This document shows, piece after piece, positions 16,926-24,886 of a DNA stretch of 64,000 nt (within the stretch, counting starts at the first letter, position 1; each line of letters opens with the position of its first letter). The notes beneath the pieces are model-generated. The model ran no database searches. It was not told where the DNA came from and worked only from the letters and a program-made list of their open reading frames with translations. The stretch is from positions 1,550,001 to 1,614,000 of the forward strand of contig NZ_JAMLIE010000001.1 in the NCBI RefSeq assembly GCF_023954335.1, read 5' to 3'. Both the position numbers and the translations under genes were made by a program. The stretch comes from Aquamicrobium sp. Its GTDB lineage: Bacteria > Pseudomonadota > Alphaproteobacteria > Rhizobiales > Rhizobiaceae.

Positions 16926-17167
16926 GCCTTCCTCCCGAGGGCGCGGATGGCGGTTGCCATGTCTCCAGCCTTCAATGGCACCCATTCCGCTCGTTCTTCG
17001 GCAGCCACAACAGCCCTCTCCAGCGTCACCGCATCGACTTCATCCGGGCCGAGGATGCGGTAGCCGGCGGTGTGGAGAGCGCCGAGCACACGGATGGCCT
17101 GCTCTCGCACGTTCATACCCGCTGTCTCCATGAGCGCCGTAACTATCGTTTTGCGAACATCAGTCAT
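16922..17167 (-). CDS. Hypothetical phage early protein
   Basis: An 81-residue protein with no recognised domain. It is mostly helical and ends RALGRKA. Its ATG overlaps the stop of the upstream 225-residue gene and its stop overlaps the next start, so it belongs to the tightly packed leftward operon. Confidence 0.7.
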   Translation of the reverse strand: MTDVRKTIVTALMETAGMNVREQAIRVLGALHTAGYRILGPDEVDAVTLERAVVAAEERAEWVPLKAGDMATAIRALGRKA

Positions 17168-17837
17168 GGCGTCCAGCCTCTATCGCGGCCTTGAGGGCGT
17201 CCTCGGCCATGTTGCGGATGACGTATCGGTCAGCGTGGGGCTTATCCGCGTAGTCTCGTATCCGCCGCATTGCCTCCGTCACCGCCTGTTCTGCGGGGCG
17301 GGTGGATGGCGTCAGATCGTTTAAGACGGCGAGCACGTCGCTAACGTAGTATTCGTTTCCGGCATCCAGCAGGTCGAATTTAACCATCCAGTCCAGAACG
17401 GCATCGCCAATGCGCCCCGCCTCCTGCCACCCTTCCGGTGCGGCTGGCTCTGTGGTGAGGGCGGATAGGATGCGGCGCTCGTAGTCGGCCTGTGCGGCAT
17501 CTTTGGCGGCTTCTAGGGTCTCGTGGTGGGCGAGTTTATTGTTCTCGTCACGGATGGCATCACCATTAGGTGCGGTTATCATCCAACTGTCGGGAAGGCG
17601 CTGTTCCGTCCTGTATGACCCGAACACGGTCGCCGCCCGCGAGAAATACACGTTCGGCCCAATCAGAGGTGACACGGAATCCTCCCACTCCAGCGGCTTC
17701 ACCTTCATCGCGCCTGTGCGGGAGAGGGCCGCGGCGAGGGCGGTGGCTATGATATCGACAGCCAGTTCGAATACATCTTCGTCCGGCAACATCAGTCGCT
17801 GCGCAATCGCCCGCGCTTCTGTCTGTGCGTCAGTCAT
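17160..17837 (-). CDS. Hypothetical phage early protein
   Basis: A 225-residue protein. A central stretch (MKVKPLEWEDSVSPLIGPN... SRAATVFGSYRTEQR... SWMITAPNG) resembles the small 'KPLEW' proteins common in tailed-phage early regions of alphaproteobacteria. The flanking parts (residues 1-40 and 130-225) are helical. It may combine several small phage domains. No function can be assigned. It overlaps neighbouring genes by 8 bp on both sides. Confidence 0.72.
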   Translation of the reverse strand: MTDAQTEARAIAQRLMLPDEDVFELAVDIIATALAAALSRTGAMKVKPLEWEDSVSPLIGPNVYFSRAATVFGSYRTEQRLPDSWMITAPNGDAIRDENNKLAHHETLEAAKDAAQADYERRILSALTTEPAAPEGWQEAGRIGDAVLDWMVKFDLLDAGNEYYVSDVLAVLNDLTPSTRPAEQAVTEAMRRIRDYADKPHADRYVIRNMAEDALKAAIEAGRHD

Positions 17838-18171
17838 GGGAGGAGTCCTTGTTCAGCATGGCACGGGCGCGGGCCTGTGAAACTGTCGGTGGGTTCAGGA
17901 ATACGGCTATCGCTTCCAACCCCGCCTCCAACTCCGCGATCCTCGCCGCTTGCGACTGGATGAGGGAGGCGGCTTCGTTCACATCGTAGTAAACGTCAGC
18001 GAGCGGTCCATTCGCTGGGATGCGGGAACGCAGCCGCTCCACCAGCCCGCCTACCTCGGCAGGCGTTACGGTGGAGAGGGCGACGAACTCCGTCCCTTCA
18101 TCGAAAGGCTCGCGCTGCCATTTGCGAATGTTGCCGTTGTCGGCGAACCAGATCCAGATGCGGTCAAGCAT
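17830..18171 (-). CDS. Hypothetical phage protein with C-terminal helix
   Basis: A 113-residue protein with the pattern of phage Ead/Ea22-like early proteins: a variable N-terminus and a helical segment (LIQSQAARIAELEAGLEAI) likely to form a coiled coil. It overlaps the HNH gene stop by 8 bp and the downstream gene start by 8 bp. Function unknown. Confidence 0.68.
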   Translation of the reverse strand: MLDRIWIWFADNGNIRKWQREPFDEGTEFVALSTVTPAEVGGLVERLRSRIPANGPLADVYYDVNEAASLIQSQAARIAELEAGLEAIAVFLNPPTVSQARARAMLNKDSSHD

Positions 18172-18592
18172 CGTTCGTAGCCTCCTTGGCGAACATCGGG
18201 CGCTTGCGCGGCGGGATCGGCAGCTTCTGGGTTGCGACCTGCTGGCGGCGTGCGGCCTTGCGGGTTTTCGGGAACTGCTGGCCTTGCATGGCCGGGGCGT
18301 CTACGATGCGCAGGTGAGCCTTGCGCCTTGCCGCGACCTTGGCCTTCTCGGCTACGTCAGCAGCGGTCTTTTCTGCATGACAGGCGATATGCACCGGCTT
18401 GAGGTTGCTTTCACGGTTCTCGCCGCCGTTGATGAGCGCGGTGACGTGATCCAGCGCCCATTTCTTGCCGATGATGGGCTGGCGGCAGATATGGCACTTG
18501 CCGCTCTCACGGTCGAAGACGCGCAGCCTGACGCGGGGCGGCGCGCGCTGGTCGTCCGTGTCGCCAATCCATTCTTTGACGGGCCGCGCCAT
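18164..18592 (-). CDS. HNH endonuclease
   Basis: A 142-residue HNH nuclease. The motif runs CHICRQPIIGKKWALDHV, then INGGENRESNLKPVHIACH, which gives the paired Cys zinc ligands and the catalytic His-Asn-His triad. The C-terminal 50 residues are basic and may bind DNA. Start 18592 (MARPVKEW) is used; a start two codons earlier (18598) is also possible. Within the early operon it could act in DNA packaging or be a free-standing mobile nuclease. Confidence 0.85.
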   Translation of the reverse strand: MARPVKEWIGDTDDQRAPPRVRLRVFDRESGKCHICRQPIIGKKWALDHVTALINGGENRESNLKPVHIACHAEKTAADVAEKAKVAARRKAHLRIVDAPAMQGQQFPKTRKAARRQQVATQKLPIPPRKRPMFAKEATNDA

Positions 18593-18783
18593 CACCACCC
18601 CCTCAATTCAATCTCAGCGCGGAGCATTTCACGCCGAGCGTCAGCCAGGCTGCCGAGCAGCGGACGCCATGCCTGCTTGCTTTTGCGCCTGTGGTCGATC
18701 TGGCGTGACAGGGTGGCCACGCGGGCTTTCGCAGCTTCGAGATTGCGACGGGCGCGGTGGCGGCGGATGAGGCGGATAATCAT
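18592..18783 (-). CDS. Small basic hypothetical protein
   Basis: A 63-residue, strongly basic helical protein (RLIRRHRARRNLEAAKARVA). Its start overlaps the stop of the 51-residue gene (18780-18783) and its stop touches the HNH start, so the gene order and overlaps support translation. A nucleic-acid-binding role is possible but unproven. Confidence 0.6.
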   Translation of the reverse strand: MIIRLIRRHRARRNLEAAKARVATLSRQIDHRRKSKQAWRPLLGSLADARREMLRAEIELRGW

Positions 18784-18935
18784 GCTGCCCTCCTGATCGC
18801 GTTACCGCTGGTAATCATGGTGTATCCATCCTCGAACACGACGCGGATGCTGTTCATCTTGCCGCGCGCCGTGACCGCGCAGCGTTGGCCTTTGCGGCCT
18901 TGACGGTGCCAGAAGTAGACGTAGGGGAAGGTCAT
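18780..18935 (-). CDS. Short phage protein, 51 residues
   Basis: A small gene that fills the gap between ninB and the 63-residue gene with 4-bp overlaps at both ends. The product (TFPYVYFWHRQGRKGQRC... NSIRVVFEDGYTMITSG) has a short beta-rich pattern. Its length and position are typical of conserved small proteins beside ninB in alphaproteobacterial phages. Function unknown. Confidence 0.62.
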   Translation of the reverse strand: MTFPYVYFWHRQGRKGQRCAVTARGKMNSIRVVFEDGYTMITSGNAIRRAA

Positions 18936-19372
18936 GCGGCCACCTCCTGCGGATCGTAAAAGCCGCCCCTAATCGTCTCGGTAAGCTGGACGCCGTGCAT
19001 GTCGCAGAAGGCGAGTGCATAGGTGATGAGGCTGGCGGCGCGGCGAACGGACATGCGCGCCGTGCTTTCCCGCACGTTGACGAACTCACCTTCAAGACCA
19101 GGAACAAACTCAATCTCGCCTTCGGTTGCCTTGGTATGGCCGGAAACCAGCAGCACCTTCCATTCGTCGGCGTTCCGGCGCTTCCCGGCCCATTCCAGGT
19201 GAGACCTTGCCAGATCGGTGCAAATCGCATGGAATTTGGCGTTCTGGTCAAGGCTGCGGGTGGCCGGGCCTACCGTGACGGCGCTGCCGGGCTCGGCGCG
19301 CATGATCGCGGTGACGGCGTTGTGCCGCACGAAATCATTGATGAGAATGTAACGCTGGCGTTCGGTTGCCAT
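18932..19372 (-). CDS. ninB: Phage recombination protein NinB
   Basis: A 146-residue NinB/Orf-family protein. Lambda NinB binds single-stranded DNA and helps RecA-type recombination in place of RecFOR. Family motifs are SLDQNAKFHAICTDLA, NADEWKVLLVSGHTKA and LEGEFVNVRESTARMS. It sits directly after ssb in the leftward operon, as in many phage recombination modules. The module as a whole would support phage DNA replication and strand annealing. Confidence 0.9.
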   Translation of the reverse strand: MATERQRYILINDFVRHNAVTAIMRAEPGSAVTVGPATRSLDQNAKFHAICTDLARSHLEWAGKRRNADEWKVLLVSGHTKATEGEIEFVPGLEGEFVNVRESTARMSVRRAASLITYALAFCDMHGVQLTETIRGGFYDPQEVAA

Positions 19373-19447
19373 GTCGGTTTCCTCTCTCTTCCCCCGTCCT
19401 GCCGGTCTGTGACAGGACGGGGAGGGTGGGCGTCAGGGAGGACGCGG

Positions 19448-19930
19448 TTAGAACGGAATCTCGTCGTCAAGCTCGCGCTGGTTGCCGTAGCCGCCGTGTG
19501 TGCGGCTATCGTCGCGGTCGTAACTGGTCGAGCGTTCCTGACGTGCGGGGCGCTGTTCGCGGTCGCCGTCATCGCTGTTGCGGGTGTCGAGCATCTGCAA
19601 TTCGCCACGGAACTTCTGGAGGACGACCTCGGTCGAGTAGCGGTCGTTGCCCTGCTGGTCCTGCCATTTGCGGGTCTGCAACTGACCCTCGACGTAGACC
19701 TTCATCCCCTTCTTGAGATAGGATTCTGCGACCTTGGCGAGGTTGTCGTTGAAGATGACGACGCTGTGGAACTCGGATTTCTCTTTGCGTTCACCGGACT
19801 GTTTGTCGCGCCAAGTCTCGCTCGTAGCGATCCGCATATTGACAACCGGGTCACCGCTGTTCAGCCGCCGAATTTCAGGATCGGCAGTGAGCCTCCCAAC
19901 GAGGATGACCTTATTGACCGTGCCCGACAT
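19448..19930 (-). CDS. ssb: Single-stranded DNA-binding protein
   Basis: A 160-residue SSB. The OB fold covers residues 1-110 ([37 protein letters not shown]). The acidic tail ends DDEIPF, the standard partner-binding tip, so this phage copy should contact host replication proteins. Its first 20 bp overlap the end of the HNH gene, and that HNH protein begins with a look-alike of the SSB start. Confidence 0.96.
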   Translation of the reverse strand: MSGTVNKVILVGRLTADPEIRRLNSGDPVVNMRIATSETWRDKQSGERKEKSEFHSVVIFNDNLAKVAESYLKKGMKVYVEGQLQTRKWQDQQGNDRYSTEVVLQKFRGELQMLDTRNSDDGDREQRPARQERSTSYDRDDSRTHGGYGNQRELDDEIPF

Positions 19931-20363
19931 AGCTTCGTCCCTCCTTGATGGCCGTAACGGTGGCGTAGTTGACGTTCATGGTTTCGGAGACGACGCGGGG
20001 CCGGACGCCTGCGGCTAGGCGGCGGCGGATTTCCTGAACCTGCGCTTCCTTGAGGTGTTTACGGTTGCCGCCCGCGCCGCGGCCCTTGTGCTTCATGTCG
20101 GCCATGTTGTCGGCGCGAGTGCCTAGAAACAGATGGTCGGGATTGACGCACGGGCGGTTGTCGCACGAGTGGCAAACATCCATCCCGTCCGGCACGGGGC
20201 CGACGAAAAGTTCATACGCGCGCCGATGAGCAGGTCCTTGGGACGTGTGGCCGTAACCGTTTCCTTTGCCCGCGCCAGTCCACTCCCAGCAAACGTCCGG
20301 GTCCATGCCGTGCGTGTTCGCCTTTTGAAGGAAGGCCGTCACCTTGTTGACGCTACCGGCCAT
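19911..20363 (-). CDS. HNH homing-type endonuclease
   Basis: A 150-residue HNH protein. The nuclease core is [17 protein letters not shown]..., then [21 protein letters not shown], the HNH_3 pattern of phage homing nucleases. The C-terminal part ([17 protein letters not shown]...) is a helix-turn-helix that probably reads the target. Its N-terminus, MAGSVNKV, echoes the SSB N-terminus MSGTVNKV. This suggests that it was inserted next to the ssb start. It overlaps the exonuclease remnant's stop and the ssb start. Confidence 0.88.
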   Translation of the reverse strand: MAGSVNKVTAFLQKANTHGMDPDVCWEWTGAGKGNGYGHTSQGPAHRRAYELFVGPVPDGMDVCHSCDNRPCVNPDHLFLGTRADNMADMKHKGRGAGGNRKHLKEAQVQEIRRRLAAGVRPRVVSETMNVNYATVTAIKEGRSYVGHGQ

Positions 20364-20516
20364 CACGCCGCTTCCTTCTGTTCAATGCCATAGTTTCGGA
20401 TGCGCTCGACCAGAGCCGCCAACTCGTCGTTGAAGCGGTCGATCTCGTCGGAGAGCGTCTTTATGTATTCCTCGTCCCGGTAGACGCGAACGGTCAGAAC
20501 TGGGAGCTTGGGCCAG
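20363..20516 (-). pseudogene. 3' remnant of phage exonuclease-like gene cut by IS
   Basis: The last 50 codons of a gene whose upstream part is replaced by the IS at 20517. The remnant (LPVLTVRVYRDEEYIK..., then IDRFNDELAALVERIRNYG) looks like the C-terminus of lambda/YqaJ-type exonucleases, which usually sits next to ssb/ninB in such modules. A start inside the IS could give a chimeric 114-residue product, but that is unlikely to be functional. The family assignment from 50 residues is tentative. Confidence 0.5.
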
Positions 20517-20603
20517 TGTCCGGCGTCAGCACTGATGGGACCAAATCGGCTTAACTGAGAACGGAGGATTTCTGGTTCATCGTAGCCTTTCAAAGGAGCG
20601 AAG

Positions 20604-20978
20604 ATGAGACAGAAATCCGGAACCGGGAAAGCGCCGGCAGAGCAGGTCATCAAAGACATCCGCCGCGCAACCCGCAAGCAATATTCGGCCGAGGAGAAGA
20701 TCCGCATCGTGCTGGAGGGCTTGCGCGGCGAAGAGTCGATCGCGGCGCTGTGCCGGCGCGAGGGGATCGCGGAGAGCCTTTATTACACCTGGTCGAAGGA
20801 ATTCCTGGAAGCCGGCAAGAAGCGGCTTGCCGGGGATACGGCGCGCGCCGCCACCAGCGACGAGGTGAAGGTTCTGCGCAAGGAGGCGCGCGATCTCAAG
20901 GAGGTCGTCGCCGAGCAGGCGCTGGAACTGCGGATTCTTAAAAAAAGCATGATTGCGGATGGGGGCGACGACGAATGA
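20604..20978 (+). CDS. IS3-family transposase OrfA
   Basis: A 124-residue helix-turn-helix/leucine-zipper protein (KQYSAEEKIRIVLEGLRG, ALCRREGIAESLYYTWSKEF, then a C-terminal coiled coil). The run AAAAAAAG at 20940-20947 lies in the correct frame for programmed -1 frameshifting into orfB, which starts at 20975 in the -1 frame. OrfA alone usually represses; the OrfAB fusion is the transposase. Confidence 0.93.
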   Translation: MRQKSGTGKAPAEQVIKDIRRATRKQYSAEEKIRIVLEGLRGEESIAALCRREGIAESLYYTWSKEFLEAGKKRLAGDTARAATSDEVKVLRKEARDLKEVVAEQALELRILKKSMIADGGDDE

Positions 20979-21955
20979 GATACCCCGCATCCGAGAAGCT
21001 GGAGATCATTCGGCTCGTCGAGCAGTCGCATCTGTCGGCGCGGCGCACGCTGCAAAAACTCGGTATTCCGCGCTCGACCTTCAATCGCTGGTATGACCGT
21101 TTCCTGGCCGGCGGTGTCGATGCGCTGGAGGATCGCAGGCCCCGGCCGAACCGGGTCTGGAACCGCATCCCCGAGGAGAAACGCGATCAGATCATTGAGC
21201 TGGCGTTGAACGAGCCGGAGCTGTCGCCACGGGAACTGGCGGTCACCTTCACCGACACGAGGGGCTACTTCGTCTCGGAATCCTCAGTCTATCGCCTGCT
21301 CAAGGCCCACGACCTGATCACCAGCCCCGCCTTCATCGTCATCAAGGCCGCCGATGAGTTCCACGACAAGACGACGGCGCCCAACCAGCTCTGGCAGACC
21401 GACTTTACCTACTTGAAGGTGATCGGCTGGGGGTGGTTCTACCTGTCGACCGTGCTCGACGACTTCTCTCGCTACATCATCGCCTGGAAGCTGTGCACCA
21501 CGATGAAGGCCGAGGACGTCACCGACACGCTGACCATCGCGCTGCAGGCTTCTGGCTGCGACAGCGCCAGGGTGGTGCAGCGGCCGCGGCTGTTGTCCGA
21601 CAACGGCCCCTCTTACGTCTCTTCCGACCTGGCCGCATGGCTATCCGACAAGGGCATGGAACATACGCGCGGGGCGCCCTGCCATCCTCAGACCCAAGGC
21701 AAGATCGAGCGATGGCACCAGACGTTGAAGAACCGCATCCTGCTCGAAAACTACTTCCTGCCGGGTGATCTCGAGCAGCAGGTCGCGGCGTTCGTCGATC
21801 ACTACAACCACCGCCGCTACCACGAGAGCCTCGACAATCTCACCCCTGCCGACGTCTACTTCGGGCGCGGCGATATCATCACGCTGGAAAGGGAAAGGAT
21901 CAAACGCGAAACCATCAAACAGCGTCGCTTGCTTCATCGAGATGCAGCGGCCTAA
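20975..21955 (+). CDS. IS3-family transposase OrfB (DDE integrase core)
   Basis: A 326-residue protein with an N-terminal helix-turn-helix region and an rve integrase core. The DDE residues lie in WQTDFTYLKV, LSDNGPSYVSSDLA and HPQTQGKIERWHQTLKN. It ends with the typical HYNHRRYHESLDNLTPADVY. It overlaps orfA by 4 bp and would mainly be made as an OrfAB fusion by frameshifting. It is intact, so the IS could still be active. Confidence 0.95.
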   Translation: MRYPASEKLEIIRLVEQSHLSARRTLQKLGIPRSTFNRWYDRFLAGGVDALEDRRPRPNRVWNRIPEEKRDQIIELALNEPELSPRELAVTFTDTRGYFVSESSVYRLLKAHDLITSPAFIVIKAADEFHDKTTAPNQLWQTDFTYLKVIGWGWFYLSTVLDDFSRYIIAWKLCTTMKAEDVTDTLTIALQASGCDSARVVQRPRLLSDNGPSYVSSDLAAWLSDKGMEHTRGAPCHPQTQGKIERWHQTLKNRILLENYFLPGDLEQQVAAFVDHYNHRRYHESLDNLTPADVYFGRGDIITLERERIKRETIKQRRLLHRDAAA

Positions 21956-22030
21956 TGTGACAAACCTGATGGACCAGAGCCTCCGTTAGCTCACGCCGCC
22001 TGTTGTCCCAAAAACCCTGACGACGGACAC

Positions 22031-22138
22031 GCATCGCAGTTCGAGCGCGACCATCCGCTTATTGAACAAGTCGGTACCGCCCTCGAGTTGACGCCAGAAC
22101 AGATCGACGCCGCGTGGCTGGCAGCGGTCGAGATGTGA
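22031..22138 (+). pseudogene. 3' remnant of an unidentified phage gene
   Basis: After the IS right end an open frame gives 35 residues (FERDHPLIEQVGTALE, then TPEQIDAAWLAAVEM) ending at TGA 22136-22138, with no start codon. It reads like the C-terminal tail of a phage protein in the rightward (late) direction. With the exonuclease remnant on the other side, it marks the right edge of a probable deletion. Confidence 0.5.
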
Positions 22139-22141
22139 CGT

Positions 22142-22936
22142 TCAGGCGAGCGCCTGAAATCGCGGGAACGCAATGCCCGTCATCGCGGCGAACTCCTTCA
22201 TGTCCGCGGCGTAGGTCGACGTGAGGAAAGCGATATCGTCCTCGGTCATCGGCGATGTCGCTAGCCGGGGCTCCTTCGGCACTTTGATGGAATGCTCGGG
22301 CGCCTTGAGGAAAGGTTCAACCGCAAGGAAACCGGTCACGCGCTTCAGGGCGCTGGTATGATCATTCCTCAGTTCGTCGTTGGTTAGGACGAGAATGCTG
22401 TCTCTGCCGAGCAGCGAGGTCGCGCGCCGAAGCTGGGCCGCATACATGCCGCGGCCGACATATCCGTGCTTGTTCTCTTTCCGGATCGCCTCGGAAAAGG
22501 GGCGATCTTCCATCCCCACGGAAGTGTACATCTTCCATTGCGAGTAGGCGCGCTCGACCGGGTCCCTGACCAGCATGATGATCTTCATGCTTGGGTTGTA
22601 GTCGGCGATGCGCTTCATCGCCGTACCGCTGTAGATGTACTTCGGGGTGGCCTCGCCAAGAACTTGGCCGGGTCGAGCATCGCGAAAATGGGCATGAAGG
22701 GCGTCGTAGCGCGGCCATAGCCAGTTCTGTTTCCGGCCAAGGAAGAACCGTAGCGCCTTCTTCTCGGACAGGTATAATTGCGGATGCGACCGCAAATACA
22801 GGTAGAGCGCTGACGTTCCGCACTTCTGCGCCCCAGCGATCACAAAGCTGAGCTTTGGCTCGGGCTGACGCCCAAGCAGTTTTCGAACATTGATGTAGTG
22901 CATGTAAAGCCCCTGTGCCCAAGGCTTCACTACCAA
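22142..22936 (-). CDS. Sulfotransferase-family protein
   Basis: A 264-residue PAPS-dependent sulfotransferase. The 5'-phosphosulfate loop is FVIAGAQKCGTSALYLYL near residues 30-48. The 3'-phosphate motif is IIMLVRDPVERAYSQWKMY near residue 118. The substrate is probably a surface sugar or other glycan, but this cannot be told. It lies between the IS and the lysis cassette on the strand opposite to the lysis genes, as expected for a lysogeny-expressed accessory (moron) gene. The start may instead be the ATG at 22903. Confidence 0.85.
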   Translation of the reverse strand: MVVKPWAQGLYMHYINVRKLLGRQPEPKLSFVIAGAQKCGTSALYLYLRSHPQLYLSEKKALRFFLGRKQNWLWPRYDALHAHFRDARPGQVLGEATPKYIYSGTAMKRIADYNPSMKIIMLVRDPVERAYSQWKMYTSVGMEDRPFSEAIRKENKHGYVGRGMYAAQLRRATSLLGRDSILVLTNDELRNDHTSALKRVTGFLAVEPFLKAPEHSIKVPKEPRLATSPMTEDDIAFLTSTYAADMKEFAAMTGIAFPRFQALA

Positions 22937-23022
22937 CAGATCATCCCGAGATCAACGCTGCCGCCTAGCCGCCAAGGCTAGGCCAGCGCGTCCTTCGCAC
23001 ATCACCAGAACTGGAGACAGCC

Positions 23023-23820
23023 ATGAACTTCGCTGGCAAGGCGTTGCCATTGTCCGATGGCGACGTGAGAACCATTGCGGGCTATCTCGGCTGCGAAATC
23101 GCGGCGGTGCGCGCGGTCCTGCAAATCGAGGCCGCAGGTAAGGGCTTCGACGGCAAGAGCCGCCCGAAGATGCTGTTCGAGCCGCACATCTTCTACCGCG
23201 AACTCGGGGCTGGCGCGAACCGGGACCGGGCGGTCAAGGAAGGGCTGGCCTACGCCAAATGGAAGGCGGGTGCATATCCGAGCGACAGCTATCCGCGCCT
23301 CGAAAAGGCAATGACGATCAACCGTGATGCCGCCCTTCGATCAGCCTCATGGGGCCTTGGCCATGTGATGGGCTTCAACCACAAGGCCGCCGGCTTCGGT
23401 GACGTGGTGTCCTTCGTCGAGGCGATGAAACACTCGGAAGGCGCGGGCCTCTATGCCATGGCCCGCTTCATCGTCAGCAAGGGGTTGCAGCGTCACCTCA
23501 AAGCGAGGAACTGGTCTTCCTTCGCCAAGGGCTACAACGGCTCCGCCTATGCGCAGCATGGCTATCACACGAAACTGGCCAGCGCCTATGCGAAGCGGCC
23601 GGCATCGGAGCGGGTCACACCGCCGCCCGCCACGGAAGCCGAGCTTGCCGCGCTCATCGGCAAGGCTACCCCGCCAGCGCCCGCGAAGCCCGCGCCCGTC
23701 CAGAAGCCGGAAGCTGCTCCTGAGCCTGCCTCGGGCAAGGGCGACAGCATCTCGGGCGCGATCCTCGGCATCGTCGTGCTGATGCTGATCGCGGCCGCTG
23801 CCTTTATCCTCGGAGACTGA
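23023..23820 (+). CDS. Endolysin, N-acetylmuramidase with C-terminal membrane anchor
   Basis: A 265-residue lysin. Residues 1-185 match the N-acetylmuramidase domain of phage and GTA-type lysins (VRAVLQIEAAGKGFDG with the likely catalytic Glu; RPKMLFEPHIFYREL; RSASWGLGHVMGFNHKAAGF). A Pro/Ala-rich linker follows, then a hydrophobic stretch at 240-262 (GAILGIVVLMLIAAAAFIL), which is unusual for a lysin and suggests membrane tethering. The holin gene follows after 1 bp. Confidence 0.9.
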   Translation: MNFAGKALPLSDGDVRTIAGYLGCEIAAVRAVLQIEAAGKGFDGKSRPKMLFEPHIFYRELGAGANRDRAVKEGLAYAKWKAGAYPSDSYPRLEKAMTINRDAALRSASWGLGHVMGFNHKAAGFGDVVSFVEAMKHSEGAGLYAMARFIVSKGLQRHLKARNWSSFAKGYNGSAYAQHGYHTKLASAYAKRPASERVTPPPATEAELAALIGKATPPAPAKPAPVQKPEAAPEPASGKGDSISGAILGIVVLMLIAAAAFILGD

Positions 23821-23821
23821 C

Positions 23822-24340
23822 ATGAGCGCGCTCGCTTCCATCCTGCTCAGCGCGGCCGGCGAACTGGCCGTGCCGATCATCAAGAAAGTTCTCGGCGACA
23901 AGCTCGGTGGGGCGGGCGGCGAGATCGCTGGGAAGGTGATCGACGCCATAGCGGAGAAGGCCGGCGTGTCGCCCGAGGCGCTTCCCGACCTGCCGACCGA
24001 CGATCTTCAGGAGGCCATCGTGGCGGCCGAACCTGCGGCAGCTGACATCCTCATGCACCACGTCGAGAGCCAGCGTCTCATGAACGAGACGCTGAAAGCC
24101 GAACTCGACAAGGGCGGCCCGACATGGACGTGGGCATGGCGGCCCGGCTGGATGTGGCTGCTGGCGTTCGTCTGGCTTTACGCGCTGGTTCTGCGACCTC
24201 TGACGAACGCGGCGTTCGGCGCGTCCATCGATGCGATCGATCTCGGTACGCTGATGACGCTCACCGCGTGGTTCATCTCGCTCTACATGGGCGGACATAC
24301 CGCCCTGCGAGGCATCGAGAGATGGCGGAATAGCCGCTGA
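23822..24340 (+). CDS. Holin of the 3-TM GTA type
   Basis: A 172-residue protein. The N-terminal half is an amphipathic region (IKKVLGDKLGGAGGEIAGKV). The C-terminal half holds WTWAWRPGWMWLLAFVWLYA and a further hydrophobic segment (LMTLTAWFISLYMGG), the pattern of the holin family first seen in gene-transfer agents. It would form membrane lesions that allow lysis. It is tightly linked to the endolysin. Confidence 0.88.
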   Translation: MSALASILLSAAGELAVPIIKKVLGDKLGGAGGEIAGKVIDAIAEKAGVSPEALPDLPTDDLQEAIVAAEPAAADILMHHVESQRLMNETLKAELDKGGPTWTWAWRPGWMWLLAFVWLYALVLRPLTNAAFGASIDAIDLGTLMTLTAWFISLYMGGHTALRGIERWRNSR

Positions 24341-24397
24341 TCACATCATCCGCAGTGCATTGGAACAGGAGCGGGGCAATTGGGCGAGGAAGCGACG

Positions 24398-24757
24398 ATG
24401 AACCGGCCGCAATTTCGGTACGAGATAAATCTGAACACCGTTCTGCTGTTCGTCACGCTGATGGCAACCGGCGTTGGCTGGGGCATTGCCTACAATGCTC
24501 TCGTCACCGGGCGGGACACCAACGCGGCCAACATCGCTCGGTTAGAAACGCGCATCGCCTCGCTGGAGACAACCGGACGCGTCCTCGATAATCATGAGCT
24601 GCGCATCACCAATGTTGAGGTCTCGTCTCGGGATGCCTCGGCGGCTCTAAGAGCGGTTGAGACCAGCATCAACGCGCTGGCGTCTGACACGAGGCTCATG
24701 AGAGAGATTCTTGAGCGGCTTGAGAACGAGGCGAGCCGGGGGCGGCGCGTCCAGTAG
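24398..24757 (+). CDS. Membrane-anchored coiled-coil protein of lysis cassette
   Basis: A 119-residue protein with one N-terminal transmembrane segment (LLFVTLMATGVGWGIAYNAL, about residues 12-32) followed by a long helical coiled coil (ANIARLETRIASLETT...). This is the shape of an inner-membrane spanin or similar lysis accessory protein, but no family is recognised with certainty. ATG 24398 is preferred over the start six codons upstream. A terminator follows at 24851. Confidence 0.68.
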   Translation: MNRPQFRYEINLNTVLLFVTLMATGVGWGIAYNALVTGRDTNAANIARLETRIASLETTGRVLDNHELRITNVEVSSRDASAALRAVETSINALASDTRLMREILERLENEASRGRRVQ

Positions 24758-24850
24758 CCGATACCAAACTCGCCCCTGAGTATCACCGTCGCCGGATCAT
24801 GATACGCAATTACCACTCCTGACCTTTATGCATTTTCTGCATATTGCTTC

Positions 24851-24884
24851 GCCCCGCTGCCAAAAGGTGGCGGGGCTTTTTGTC
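24851..24884 (+). terminator. Rho-independent terminator after lysis genes
   Basis: GCCCCGC (24851-24857) pairs with GCGGGGC (24870-24876). The inner TGCC/GGTG bases extend the stem around an AAAA loop, and a T-rich tail (TTTTTGTCTTT) follows. It ends the rightward lysis transcript. It also lies just past the stop of the convergent 61-residue gene. Confidence 0.85.
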
Positions 24885-24886
24885 TT

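Larger units (their letters stand above)
20517..22029 (+). mobile_element. IS3-family insertion sequence, 1513 bp
   Basis: The ends are imperfect inverted repeats starting TGTCCGGCGTCAG at 20517 and, read inward on the other strand from 22029, TGTCCGTCGTCAG. Both carry a TGGGAC block further in. The element holds two overlapping transposase frames with a slippery A-run. No 3-5 bp target duplication is seen: left flank ...CCAG, right flank CGCA.... Both flanks are broken genes, so a deletion next to the IS is likely. Confidence 0.88.

Noticed and set aside
20556..21993. Alternative IS ends at TGAGAACGGAGG.../...CCGTTAGCTCA
   Set aside because: A weaker internal inverted repeat. The outer pair at 20517 and 22029 matches better over 13 bp and starts TGT, so the outer ends were used.
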